64,000 nt of DNA from JAMXLG01 sp963818925 (GCA_963818925.1 CAWFTN010000001.1:1302001-1366000), one strand, 5' to 3'. Positions 18,348-26,636 are shown, counted from the stretch's first letter. Program-made: numbers and translations. Notes: generated by a model from the sequence alone, not told the origin.

Positions 18348-19637
18348 AGTTTCCTTGCCGACCCGGTCTTTTCATACCGGAAGGCGAAAGCTCGCCACCG
18401 CATGTTGGAGGAGGTCTATAACAGTTGCGTCCGGTGCGGGCTTTGTCTGCCGGCATGCCCGACGTATCTCGAGACTATGACAGAAACGTCGGGCCCACGC
18501 GGTCGGATTAGTCTCATCAAAGCTGTCGATGAGGGACGGATCGATCTCTTGAGCCCGGGCTTCGTCGAGCAGATGACGCAATGCTTGGATTGCCGTGCGT
18601 GTGAGGCGACATGCCCGTCCGGCGTGCAGTACGGCGTACTCGTCGAAACGATGCGCGCCCGCATCGAAGCGGAGGCGGGCCCGTCGCGCAAACCTGCAGC
18701 ACGCTTCTTGCGACGGTTCTTGCTCGAAGGGCTCTTCCTCCATCTCAATTGGATGCGCGTCGCCGCGTCGCTCGTTCGATTCGCGCAACGCGCGCATCTC
18801 GATGCGCTCGCGGCCGTTGTCGGCCTTCGCGACGAAGCCGCGCTTGCGCCGCGTATTGCGGACCGTTATTTTGTGGCCGACGGTCGCCGTTTCGACATCG
18901 ATCGTCCGGCCGGTACGGCGTTTCTTCATGTTGGTTGCATTATGCACGTTGCATTTCCGCAGGTTCACGATGCGAGCGTGCGCATGTTGAATCTCGCTGG
19001 ACTCTGCATCGTCGTTCCGCAGGGACAAGGTTGCTGCGGAGCAATCGCCGTGCATGCCGGCGAGCCGGCTGTCGCGCGCGTCATGGCGCAGCGCAACATC
19101 GTTGCGTTCGAACGCAGCGGCGCCGACGTATACGTCGTCAACGCGGCAGGCTGCGGATCTGCGCTCAAAGAGTACGCACATCTTTTTGAAGACGATCCCT
19201 CGTGGCGTAAGCGCGCGGCTGCATTTGCCTCGCGCGTCCGCGACATCACCGAAGTACTCGACGCTATGGAGTTCCGCAAAGCGCCGCGCTCGCTCGATTT
19301 GACCGTAACGTACCAGGAACCGTGCCATCTGGTGCACGCGCAGCGCGTCAGCGGCGCGCCGCGCCGGCTGCTCGCGCGCATTCCGGGACTGCGCCTCGTC
19401 GAGATGAACGAAAGCGCGGTGTGTTGCGGAAGCGCCGGTATCTACAATCTGACCGAGCCGGATATGGCGCAGCGGCTGCTTCAACGGAAAATCGGAAACA
19501 TTCAAGCGACGTCGGTCGCAGTCGTTGCAACCGCCAATCCCGGCTGCGCTATGCAAGTCGCATCGGGCTTGCGAAACGCAGGCAACGATGCGCGCGTCGC
19601 GCACATCGTTGAGCTGCTGGACGAAGCGTATCGCTAG
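18318..19637 (+). CDS. glcF: glycolate/lactate oxidase iron-sulphur subunit GlcF
   Basis: 439 residues. Two ferredoxin-like 4Fe-4S motifs, CVRCGLCLPACP (about 36-47) and CLDCRACEATCP (about 92-103), are followed by two CCG-type domains (GCCGAIAVHAGE, AVCCGSAGIYN). This is the electron-transfer partner of GlcD. The GTG at 18318 gives the usual spacing before the first cluster; the ATG at 18402 would leave only nine residues before it. The partner glcD is at 4869, which is an unusual separation. Confidence 0.87.
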   Translation: MHEIQIGHTHSFLADPVFSYRKAKARHRMLEEVYNSCVRCGLCLPACPTYLETMTETSGPRGRISLIKAVDEGRIDLLSPGFVEQMTQCLDCRACEATCPSGVQYGVLVETMRARIEAEAGPSRKPAARFLRRFLLEGLFLHLNWMRVAASLVRFAQRAHLDALAAVVGLRDEAALAPRIADRYFVADGRRFDIDRPAGTAFLHVGCIMHVAFPQVHDASVRMLNLAGLCIVVPQGQGCCGAIAVHAGEPAVARVMAQRNIVAFERSGADVYVVNAAGCGSALKEYAHLFEDDPSWRKRAAAFASRVRDITEVLDAMEFRKAPRSLDLTVTYQEPCHLVHAQRVSGAPRRLLARIPGLRLVEMNESAVCCGSAGIYNLTEPDMAQRLLQRKIGNIQATSVAVVATANPGCAMQVASGLRNAGNDARVAHIVELLDEAYR

Positions 19638-20002
19638 ATCGTCGCGGTCATGCGATCGTTTTCGTTGATCGCATCGTCAAGCGTCGTGTACACCGGAAAG
19701 ACCCGAATGAGTCCGGTGATATTGAGCAGGCGTTGAATCGGTCCCTCACCGACGGCCAAACGCACTTTCCCGCCGTTTTCAAGCGCGCGGCGGTGCGCTC
19801 CGATAAGCGCCCCGAGTCCGGTGGAATCGAGAAATTCGAGCTTCGTCAAATCGACGACGATTTCGTGATTGCCTTCACCGGCTGTTTCCATCAATGCAGC
19901 GCGTACCGACGGAGACGTAGCCACATCCAAGCTGCCCCGCAGCCGGTAGATCACTGCATTGCCTTCGTTCTTGATATCGATGCTCAACACGTCATGCGAC
20001 AT
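19634..20002 (-). CDS. STAS-domain anti-sigma factor antagonist
   Basis: 122 residues, one STAS domain. LEFLDSTGLGALIGAHRRAL contains the phosphorylatable Ser in the Asp-Ser-Thr-Gly-Leu-Gly loop of SpoIIAA/RsbV proteins. It is the last gene of a four-gene operon headed by a SpoIIE-type phosphatase with its own kinase-like domain (21302-23218), so it is the expected substrate of that protein. It overlaps the glcF stop by four bases on the opposite strand. Confidence 0.9.
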   Translation of the reverse strand: MSHDVLSIDIKNEGNAVIYRLRGSLDVATSPSVRAALMETAGEGNHEIVVDLTKLEFLDSTGLGALIGAHRRALENGGKVRLAVGEGPIQRLLNITGLIRVFPVYTTLDDAINENDRMTATI

Positions 20003-20013
20003 CGTTTCGCTCC

Positions 20014-20352
20014 TTATCCATGATACTCACGCCATTCGGCGATCGAACCGCCTTGCCGCCGAACGAGTGCACATCCTTCGCGCATGCGCCAAGCGCCGTC
20101 ATGCTGCGTTCCGAACCTGTACGCCACTGCGGCTCGATCTCCGTCAATCAAAACGTCCGTTATTTCAAATCGCCACGGTGGACCGTCGCGAAAGAAACGC
20201 GTGAAATAGGCGGCGATCGCTTCACGTCCGCGAATCGGTTCACGTCCCGATTCGTGATAGATCCCGTCCTCTGCAAAGAACGCACTCGCGCGCAGTGCAT
20301 CGCTCGCGTGCCATGCCGAGACGAGCTCGTCGATGAGCTCCGTCAAATTCAA
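20014..20352 (-). CDS. NTF2-like (SnoaL/DUF4440-type) protein
   Basis: 112 residues with the cone-shaped fold pattern of NTF2-like proteins: an N-terminal helix (LTELIDELVSAWHASDALRA), FFAEDGIYHESG and IRGREAIAAYFTRFF, then strands ending in EGCALVRRQGGSIAEWREYHG. Members range from ketosteroid isomerases to polyketide cyclases and many have no known reaction. It overlaps the DUF1835 gene by four bases and precedes the STAS gene by 11, so it belongs to the partner-switching operon, which is an odd setting. Confidence 0.75.
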   Translation of the reverse strand: MNLTELIDELVSAWHASDALRASAFFAEDGIYHESGREPIRGREAIAAYFTRFFRDGPPWRFEITDVLIDGDRAAVAYRFGTQHDGAWRMREGCALVRRQGGSIAEWREYHG

Positions 20353-21305
20353 TCTACCGCCTCCTCGGCGAGTCTAAACGTTTGGCGCACGTCGTCCCAT
20401 CGCGGAGGATTCGACCCGAAAAGATGCACGCCGCCGATCCAGCGATCCGCCGGCGCCGCTTCGAGCCAATCCGCGTCGCCCGCGAGCGCGCGACGCCCAA
20501 GTGCTGTCGGCACAAAGAGGCCGTCCTCGTCTTCGATCAGCGGCGCGGCACCGCCGCGTAGATCGTTGAGGATTGCGTAGAACATCGTATCGCCGAGAAA
20601 CGGCGCTTCTTCGCGTGCTTGCGCGCGGCGGAACAGTTCGTCGTTTCGCGCCGCTCCCTGCGCGACGGATTGCAACGCTTGACGTTGCGAGCGCGAAAGC
20701 CCGTCGTCGATCCACGGATACTCTTCGCACAAACGCCGCAAACCCGTTCGCAGAAACGGAAATCCGGCGTGCTCGTTCGCACTGGCGGCAAGGAGCGCCG
20801 GCGGATTGGCCGAGCAGAAATCGTTCCACAGCACTGATGCCCGGTCGAACATGGCACGCGTAACCGTGCGGCGTTTCGGATGCAGCATGACGATCTCTTC
20901 CGCGGTCATGCTTCCGAGATAGCTATCGCTTTGCACGATTGAAACGCGTCCCGGCTCGAGTTCCATCGCGCGCAACACATCGAGGACTTGCAGCATCTGC
21001 AATTGGTCGTAGAGGTCGTGCTCGAACCACAACACGACTTCGTCGAATTCGGGGGCGCGTCGAATTACCGCGTCACGCGCTTGAAGATCGTGGAGAACGC
21101 GGATCGGCTTTCCGCCTCCGCGCGAAGCGAGATACGCGCCGCGAATGCGGCTGCATTCTTCCAACGGCAAACTTCCCGGAACGGGGCCTTCCTCGAGCGC
21201 GTCACGCCACGGAAGATGCGTTCCGAGAATACCGGCCTTTTTGAACGTATAGACGACCGAATCGCCGTTGGTAATGTGAAGTGATGCTACGGTCCGCGAA
21301 GTCAT
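20349..21305 (-). CDS. DUF1835 domain protein
   Basis: 318 residues from the ATG at 21305, which overlaps the upstream gene's TGA. The longer open frame above it is antisense-frame and Arg-rich. The N-terminus ASLHITNGDSVVYTFKKAGI, WRDALEEGPVP and, later, VVLWFEHDLYDQLQMLQVL are the hallmarks of DUF1835. No biochemical role is established for the family as far as I know. It sits between a sensory phosphatase and an NTF2-like protein. Confidence 0.78.
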   Translation of the reverse strand: MTSRTVASLHITNGDSVVYTFKKAGILGTHLPWRDALEEGPVPGSLPLEECSRIRGAYLASRGGGKPIRVLHDLQARDAVIRRAPEFDEVVLWFEHDLYDQLQMLQVLDVLRAMELEPGRVSIVQSDSYLGSMTAEEIVMLHPKRRTVTRAMFDRASVLWNDFCSANPPALLAASANEHAGFPFLRTGLRRLCEEYPWIDDGLSRSQRQALQSVAQGAARNDELFRRAQAREEAPFLGDTMFYAILNDLRGGAAPLIEDEDGLFVPTALGRRALAGDADWLEAAPADRWIGGVHLFGSNPPRWDDVRQTFRLAEEAVD

Positions 21306-23218
21306 GCTCCATGATGCTTGTGCAACCGCAGACGCACGCTTACCTCTGCGCCGCCTTCGAAATGGGAGCTCGCGCGCAGGTCGTCGGCAAGCACCGAGAT
21401 CAGATAGAGACCGCGCCCATCCTCGCTCATGACGTCCCGCGGCAGCGAAGCATACGCGGTAAAGCCCGGACCGCGATCGCGCATCCGTAACACGGCGCGG
21501 TCGCCGCTCCAGTCGACCTCCAGGTGGACGTCTCCGGGAGCGTGTTCGACGGCATTGGCAATCAACTCGCCGATCACAGCCTTGACTTCGAAGAGTTCTT
21601 GATCCGGGTGAGCCAGCTCGCGCAGAAACTGCAGCACTTGCTCGCGGACGTGATACGCGGCACGCGAGTCGCGCGAATCGAACTGCCACGACATCAACGT
21701 CTGCACGCGATGCGATACCGTGCTGCCGCCGCCGTCATCGAATGAAAAGACGAGCATCGCGATATCGTCCGCGGGTGGATGCGCGCCCATCGTCCGCTTC
21801 ATGATTTCCGCCGCGCGGCTCGCGGGATTGCGCAGTCGCGCGGTGACGGCGGCAGCGACGAGCAAGTAGCGTTCCGCGGTGAGGATGTCGCGTGAATATT
21901 CGAGTACACCGTCCGTGTAGAGCACGAGCTGAGAAGCATCGCTCAAGTTCACGGTACATGCGGCAAACGACGCGTCGTTGATCACGCCGAGCGGCACGCC
22001 GTCGCAGCCGGCGAGTTCGGCGCGTTCGCCTCGCACCACAATCGGCGCCGGATGTCCGGCCGAACAAAACTCGAATATCCGCCGCGTCGTATCGAAGATG
22101 CCGAAAATCGCCGTTGCGACGGGCAAATTGCGTCGATGAATGAACGCGTTCGTACGGCGAATGACGGTTACGGGATCGTTCTCTTCTTCTGCCGCTGCCG
22201 ACATGTATTGCCGGATCCGCGACATTGCCGCCGACGCTTCGAGTCCGTGTCCGACGACGTCGCCGATCGATACGCCGTAACGGCCGCCACCGAGATCGAA
22301 GCAATCGTACCAGTCGCCGCCGATCCTCGCTTCTTCCGACGCGGAAACGTAGAGCGTGCTGACTCCACATTCCGGTACGGCCGCAATTTGACGCGGCAGC
22401 AGCGCGAGCTGAAACGCGTCGAGCGCCTCATTCTTCTTCTCTATGACGACGCGTTGATCGTGAACGTCGGTAATCGTTCCGAACCATTGCGCGTTCGCGC
22501 CCGAGAGATCGGTGACGCGGTGCGCGCGCACCCAATTCCAACGATACGCACCGCTCGGGCTGTGATAGAGTTGATATTCGTGTGAGAGCTGTCCGGTCGT
22601 TCCCGCGTGCGTGAGCGACCCTTCGAGGAATTCCAACTCGCCTTCGGGGATCGCGCGCCGCCAGCCAGAGCCGAGCGCTTGCGCGAGCGGGATGCCCGTG
22701 TACTCGGCGTAGCGACGGTTCAAATACGTCACGTTCCAATCGGCGTCGGCGACCCAAACGATCTGCTCGATATTGTCGGTGAGCGCGCGGAAGCGCAGCT
22801 CCGATTTGAGCAGGGCGCGTTCGATCTCTTTACGGTCGTCGATTTCGAGAATCGTTCCGAACCATCGCCGGACGCCTTTGGCGTCATCACGCAACGGTTC
22901 GGCCTTCGCGACGACCCAGTGGTACTCGCCGTCCGCAAACCGGCAGAGCAATTCTTCCGAAAACGGCTGCGCGGTTTGGATCGCCCGCTGCCACGACGAC
23001 AGAATCTCGGGCACGTGCGTCGGGTGCACGATGCTCAGCCAAAATTGCGACGTCTCAAGGCTTCGCGCAACACCGGTAACGTCATAACACCGGCGATTGA
23101 TCCACTCCATCGTTCCGTCTGCGGAAGCCATGAAGAGCATCGCCGGGTAGGCGTCGGCAATAGCAAACCACGCGTCGGTTTCGAGCGAAGTCAACGTGCC
23201 GGAACTATGAAGGCTCAT
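21302..23218 (-). CDS. PAS-PAS-SpoIIE phosphatase with C-terminal anti-sigma kinase domain
   Basis: 638 residues. Two PAS domains (about 15-130 and 140-265) sense a signal. A SpoIIE/PP2C phosphatase domain (about 290-480; IGGDWYDCFDLGGGRYGVSI, GDVVGHGLEASA, LVLYTDGVLE) follows. The C-terminal HATPase_c domain (about 500-632; VIGELIANAVEHAPG, MRDRGPGF) is of the RsbW type. One polypeptide thus has both the phosphatase and the kinase arms of partner switching, acting on the STAS protein at the end of the operon. No membrane segments. Confidence 0.92.
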   Translation of the reverse strand: MSLHSSGTLTSLETDAWFAIADAYPAMLFMASADGTMEWINRRCYDVTGVARSLETSQFWLSIVHPTHVPEILSSWQRAIQTAQPFSEELLCRFADGEYHWVVAKAEPLRDDAKGVRRWFGTILEIDDRKEIERALLKSELRFRALTDNIEQIVWVADADWNVTYLNRRYAEYTGIPLAQALGSGWRRAIPEGELEFLEGSLTHAGTTGQLSHEYQLYHSPSGAYRWNWVRAHRVTDLSGANAQWFGTITDVHDQRVVIEKKNEALDAFQLALLPRQIAAVPECGVSTLYVSASEEARIGGDWYDCFDLGGGRYGVSIGDVVGHGLEASAAMSRIRQYMSAAAEEENDPVTVIRRTNAFIHRRNLPVATAIFGIFDTTRRIFEFCSAGHPAPIVVRGERAELAGCDGVPLGVINDASFAACTVNLSDASQLVLYTDGVLEYSRDILTAERYLLVAAAVTARLRNPASRAAEIMKRTMGAHPPADDIAMLVFSFDDGGGSTVSHRVQTLMSWQFDSRDSRAAYHVREQVLQFLRELAHPDQELFEVKAVIGELIANAVEHAPGDVHLEVDWSGDRAVLRMRDRGPGFTAYASLPRDVMSEDGRGLYLISVLADDLRASSHFEGGAEVSVRLRLHKHHGA

Positions 23219-23291
23219 GGAGATCCCTCATCTGTAGTCGCCTCGTTCCTCAAAAGCAGGCGGGCTAAACGCCGCCAAACAAGTTCTTGGC

Positions 23292-24038
23292 GTGAGCACG
23301 ACGGGTCCAAATCATCTCATAAGCAAGCGCGACCCTCCTGACGAACGTGATTTTCGCTTCACGCCGCAGACCGCGCCATCGGCGTCGGCCGATCTGCGCG
23401 CGTATTGCGACGGAGTGTATAACCAGCTTCCGCTAAAGAGCTGCAGCGCGAACGCGATTTCTTCAGCACTTTCGCTCTTAGGACGGAAAGCCGGACATCC
23501 GATCGTCGCCCCGTCACGGCTGTTCCTTTACTACAACTCACGCGCCCTCGAAGGCGAGACGGCAACCGACGACGGCGTCACGCTTCGCACCGCAATCAAA
23601 GCGGCGGCGAAGCCGGGGGTTTGTCCCGAGACCTTATGGCCGTACGATCCGGCACAGTTTGCAACGAAGCCGCCGCAAACGGCGTACGACGGCATCAGCA
23701 CGCGCGCGGTTTCCTACTACCGCATCGAGCGCGATCTCCGCGCATTGAAATCGTGCATCGCCGAGGGATATCCGTTCGTCTTCGGCGTGAATGTCTATCA
23801 ATTGAGTTTCGGAGCCGCAACAAAAAGCGGCCAGTTGAATTTGCCCGCAGCAAACGACACACTGATGGGCGGACACGCCGTTCTTGCCGTGGCCTACGAC
23901 GACGAATTGCAACACTTCACGGTGTTGAATTCGCTCGGCGCAACATGGGGCGCGCAAGGGTACTTCACGATTCCGTATGCATATCTGATGAACGACAAGC
24001 TGTCGTACGACTTTTGGACGATTCGCGAAATCGAGTAA
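23292..24038 (+). CDS. papain-family (C1A) cysteine peptidase
   Basis: 248 residues. The catalytic set can be placed: Gln45 (oxyanion), Cys51 (LKSCSANA), His195 (GGHAVLAVAY) and Asn213 (VLNSLGATWGAQGYF). The N-terminus RDPPDERDFRF resembles the start of bacterial C1A enzymes that lack a propeptide. No signal peptide is visible, so it may be cytoplasmic or released by another route. GTG start. A strong terminator follows. Confidence 0.85.
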   Translation: MSTTGPNHLISKRDPPDERDFRFTPQTAPSASADLRAYCDGVYNQLPLKSCSANAISSALSLLGRKAGHPIVAPSRLFLYYNSRALEGETATDDGVTLRTAIKAAAKPGVCPETLWPYDPAQFATKPPQTAYDGISTRAVSYYRIERDLRALKSCIAEGYPFVFGVNVYQLSFGAATKSGQLNLPAANDTLMGGHAVLAVAYDDELQHFTVLNSLGATWGAQGYFTIPYAYLMNDKLSYDFWTIREIE

Positions 24039-24056
24039 AGTCACGAAAGGCCGATG

Positions 24057-24079
24057 CCCGCCGCTTGCGGCGGGTTTTT
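24057..24079 (+). terminator. rho-independent terminator after the C1A peptidase
   Basis: Perfect 8-bp stem CCCGCCGC/GCGGCGGG with a TT loop, followed directly by TTTTTC. It lies 19 bases past the peptidase stop and 25 bases before the DUF1801 start. Confidence 0.92.
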
Positions 24080-24103
24080 CTTTACCTGCTCGAACGATTG
24101 CGC

Positions 24104-24463
24104 ATGGCGTTTCAGTCGGTCGATGCATACATCGCTGCCCAACCGGATTCCGTTCGCTCAACGCTGGCACGCGTGCGCGCGCTCATCCGCGACGCCGTTC
24201 CCGCGGCCGAAGAAATGATCGCTTACGACATGCCGACCTATCGCGTCGGCGGCAAGCGATTCGTGCACTTCGCAGCATGGAAGCAGCACTACGCGCTCTA
24301 TGGCATGAACGAAGCCGTCCGGGCGGCATTCAAGGCCGAACTCGCTCATCAGGACGTCGACGGCAGCACCATCCGCTTCCGCTATGCCGATCCGATCCCG
24401 GAAGATCTCATCACGCGCCTCGTTCGCTTTCGGGCGTCGCTTCAAGGCGAGCGCGCCATATAA
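24104..24463 (+). CDS. DUF1801 (YdhG-like) protein
   Basis: 119 residues from the ATG at 24104, just after the terminator; the frame extends upstream without a sensible start. The family pattern is clear: ARVRALIRDAVPAAEEMIAY, MPTYRVGGKRFVHFAAWKQH, YALYG, and a C-terminal basic helix. The family is widespread and has no firm function; it resembles frataxin-like YdhG proteins. Confidence 0.85.
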   Translation: MAFQSVDAYIAAQPDSVRSTLARVRALIRDAVPAAEEMIAYDMPTYRVGGKRFVHFAAWKQHYALYGMNEAVRAAFKAELAHQDVDGSTIRFRYADPIPEDLITRLVRFRASLQGERAI

Positions 24464-24490
24464 AACAAACATCTCTTTCGTCCCGAGAGC

Positions 24491-24539
24491 CCGGGTCAGA
24501 AAGGCCTATGCGCCTAAGGGCGTATGCTCTTTCACCCGG
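24491..24539 (+). ncRNA. extended hairpin in the leader of the PQQ-propeller lipoprotein
   Basis: Three stacked perfect helices: CCGGGT/ACCCGG, GAAAG/CTTTC and TATGCGCC/GGCGTATG (two G-T pairs) with a TAAG loop. The element lies 50 bases before the GTG at 24591. It does not match any riboswitch consensus I can recall. It may be a leader control element or a terminator remnant lacking a T-run. Confidence 0.5.
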
Positions 24540-24590
24540 AAGCCATTGGGCGTACGATGCTCAAAACGAGCAAGAGGCGGAGGAAGACCT

Positions 24591-25925
24591 GTGCCCGTTC
24601 GTGCTTTTGTTGCTTTTGTTGCGATTTCGTTGTTGCCCGCGTGCGCTTCTGCACCGCGGCCGGCGCCGTTTCATGCGCAAAATGCGACCTGGGGAACGTA
24701 CCAGCATTCGGCCGATCGCAACGCCGTTTTCGATAACTACGCGATCCCGCGCGATTGGACGTACAACGTAAAAGCCAAGGTCAACAGCGGCATGGCTCTC
24801 GTCGGCAACACGCTGCTCTTCACGACGTTCGCGCACAACCTGGTCGCACTCGACGTACGCGACGGCCACCAATTGTGGCGCGCGACGGTGCCCAACATCG
24901 CGATGTCCACACCGATCGTCGCCGGAAACCTCGTTTACATCGGGACAGGAAAGAGCGGCATGCTTCCGCGCACGCTTCCGGTGAAGCTTCGCTATTGGCG
25001 CACGAGAATCTGGGGCGTCCCGGCCGGCGACGAAATGGACGCGTTCGACCTGCGCACCGGGGCCAAGCGCTGGTCGTATCACACCGTCGGCGAAGACATG
25101 CCGTCGCCGGTGTACGATGCCGGCCGTTTGATTTTTGCAAACGGCGACGGACACACATACGCGTTAAACGCCGATACGGGACAACTCGTTTGGTCGACCG
25201 ATGTGCACGCCATCTCGACGATGTCCTCTGCAGTATCCACCGGCAGAACGATCGTCATTGGCGTGTGCGCCGATGGAATGCGCGACAGTACGTCGATCGG
25301 ACTCGACGCATCGACCGGCAAGATCCTTTGGAAATCGGATTACGGCCACTGCGATGCGACGCCCGCCTACGCCGACGGCAAAGTGTTCGTCTCGGACGTT
25401 CTACCGGGCGACACCGATTTACAAGGTAGGCCGACGGTTGCGGCGCTAGACCCGAAAACCGGCAAACCGTTCTGGGCGTATGTGTCGGCAGCGCAAGGTC
25501 TGTGGAGTATCGTCGGTTCAGATGAAGCGGCCGTTGCCGGTACGTACGCAAACGGCACGTTCTTTCAGTCGCTGCCGTTCACCGATGAAGTTGTCGCGTT
25601 CGACGCATCGAGCGGCCGCGTACGGTGGTCGTTCCACACATCCGGTCCCGCGAAAATGAGTCCAGTAGTGAAAGACGGCCGCGTTCTCATCGGCGACACC
25701 GCAGGTCTGCTCTACACGCTCGACGCGCGTTCCGGCAAACTATTAGAGATGCGCGAATTCAAAGAACCTTTTACCACCAGCCCACCCATCATCGCCGGCA
25801 ACCGGCTCCTTATCATTAACGGCACAGCCGTCCACGCAATCCCGATAACCGGCCGCCCCCAACTAAAGGAACCCGTAGGCTGGGCCATCGCCTCCAGCCC
25901 CGGCCCGACATCAAACAAACAATAA
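24591..25925 (+). CDS. lipoprotein with PQQ-type beta-propeller repeats
   Basis: 444 residues from a GTG preceded by a strong GGAGGA ribosome site. Signal with lipobox LLPAC (Cys about residue 18). The body is a series of propeller blades, e.g. LVALDVRDGHQLWRATV, DLRTGAKRWSYHTVG, LNADTGQLVWSTDV, LDASTGKILWKSDYG and FDASSGRVRWSFHTSG. These are PQQ_2-like repeats, as in BamB or quinoprotein dehydrogenases. There are no dehydrogenase catalytic residues that I can see, so a scaffold or binding role is more likely than an enzyme. Confidence 0.82.
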   Translation: MPVRAFVAFVAISLLPACASAPRPAPFHAQNATWGTYQHSADRNAVFDNYAIPRDWTYNVKAKVNSGMALVGNTLLFTTFAHNLVALDVRDGHQLWRATVPNIAMSTPIVAGNLVYIGTGKSGMLPRTLPVKLRYWRTRIWGVPAGDEMDAFDLRTGAKRWSYHTVGEDMPSPVYDAGRLIFANGDGHTYALNADTGQLVWSTDVHAISTMSSAVSTGRTIVIGVCADGMRDSTSIGLDASTGKILWKSDYGHCDATPAYADGKVFVSDVLPGDTDLQGRPTVAALDPKTGKPFWAYVSAAQGLWSIVGSDEAAVAGTYANGTFFQSLPFTDEVVAFDASSGRVRWSFHTSGPAKMSPVVKDGRVLIGDTAGLLYTLDARSGKLLEMREFKEPFTTSPPIIAGNRLLIINGTAVHAIPITGRPQLKEPVGWAIASSPGPTSNKQ

Positions 25926-25942
25926 AAACGCCCACAAAAAGA

Positions 25943-26045
25943 AAAACCTCGAGATTTGACGTGAATCAAGGAGCCGACGCGCCGAAGCGGACTACAGTCC
26001 GTGAGGCCGGAGGCGACGTAGAGACACGTCAAATCTCGAGGTTTT
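25943..26045. repeat. 21-bp perfect inverted repeat with nested hairpin beside tRNA-Gln
   Basis: The arms lie at 25943-25963 and 26025-26045, are perfectly complementary over 21 bp and share the core CTCGAGATTTGACGTG. The 61-base loop contains a second perfect hairpin, CGGACT-AC-AGTCCG (25988-26001). On the minus strand the second arm runs into TTTTTCTTTTT, so it could end the tRNA-Gln transcript. It is much larger than a normal terminator. Confidence 0.75.
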
Positions 26046-26047
26046 CC

Positions 26048-26118
26048 TGGGGTGGCTGGATTCGAACCAACGCATGGCGGAGTCAAAGTCCGCTGCCTTA
26101 CCGCTTGGCTACACCCCA
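26048..26118 (-). tRNA. tRNA-Gln (TTG anticodon)
   Basis: 71 bases folding as a cloverleaf: 7-bp acceptor TGGGGTG/CACCCCA, D-arm with AAGCGGTAAGGC, anticodon stem GCGGA/TCCGC with loop CTTTGAC (anticodon TTG), and T-arm GTTGG-TTCGAAT-CCAGC. CCA is not encoded. Inverted repeats lie on both sides. Confidence 0.95.
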
Positions 26119-26122
26119 TCAG

Positions 26123-26321
26123 TTTTGGGCTGCGCCCAAAATCGCGACATCGTGTCGCTCCATTGGTGTCACCGCTTTCTGCGGTGATCCCATGTGCCGC
26201 CGTAGATGACGGCACAGCCGCCTACGATACTACGCCTAGGTTCGGGTCCCTGTCACATGGCCCACCGATTTTCAATCGGACGCGCATCCTGCGCTTTGAC
26301 CAGTCACGGCATTCTGCCGTG
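26123..26321. repeat. cluster of seven short perfect hairpins upstream of tRNA-Gln
   Basis: This 185-base gap has no gene but holds closely spaced perfect stems. They are TTTTGGGC-TGC-GCCCAAAA (26123-26141), GCGACA-TCG-TGTCGC (26144-26158), TCACCGC-TTTCT-GCGGTGA (26169-26187) and TGTGCCG/CGGCACA (26193-26216). Then come CCGATT-TTC-AATCGG (26265-26279), GCGCA-TCC-TGCGC (26282-26294) and CACGGCA-TTC-TGCCGTG (26305-26321, across the stop of the DUF4870 gene). A longer-range pair CCATGTG/CACATGG (26190-26196, 26254-26260) encloses the fourth. No T-runs follow. Function unknown. Confidence 0.65.
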
Positions 26322-26636
26322 AAGACCTCCGGTAATTCTGGAGACGACGGGGATTTCGAAGAGCTCGCCGCGGACAGCTTGCTGGCTATATCGTATCGCA
26401 AGAACGAGCCATAAGACGAAGAGCGCAATGTCGGCGAGCATCGCGAGAACGTAGATCCAAATCGTTGCGACGACATTGGTAACCGCAAGGCTGATAACGA
26501 GCGGCCACACCAATGCGACAAGCGCCGTGAGTGCGGACAAATTGCCGAACCACAGCGCTTGGCGAAGGTGATAGTGATACCAGCTCGAGGCGTCGGGCCG
26601 GGGGGCGATGCGTGCGTAGATCGCGAGCGGCCACAC
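26304..26636 (-). CDS. DUF4870-like small membrane protein
   Basis: 110 residues from the GTG at 26636. The pattern WYHYHLRQALWFG followed by two or three hydrophobic helices and LVLAIRYSQQAVRGELFEIP matches DUF4870 proteins. Homology-like sequence (VVAASYL) continues upstream of that GTG in the same frame, but no ATG, GTG or TTG is found before the NlpC stop. Either the start is non-standard or the family match starts late. Likely co-transcribed with the hydrolase gene above. Confidence 0.7.
   Translation of the reverse strand: MWPLAIYARIAPRPDASSWYHYHLRQALWFGNLSALTALVALVWPLVISLAVTNVVATIWIYVLAMLADIALFVLWLVLAIRYSQQAVRGELFEIPVVSRITGGLHGRMP

Noticed and set aside
21306..21689. Longer start for the DUF1835 gene
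   Set aside because: The extra 128 residues overlap the SpoIIE gene in another frame and are Arg-rich; the ATG at 21305 shows the usual four-base overlap.
26222..26303. Second tRNA (Phe-like) suggested by CCGATTGAAAATCGG
   Set aside because: The anticodon-like hairpin is there but no acceptor or T-arm pairs with the right geometry, so it is listed only as part of the hairpin cluster.
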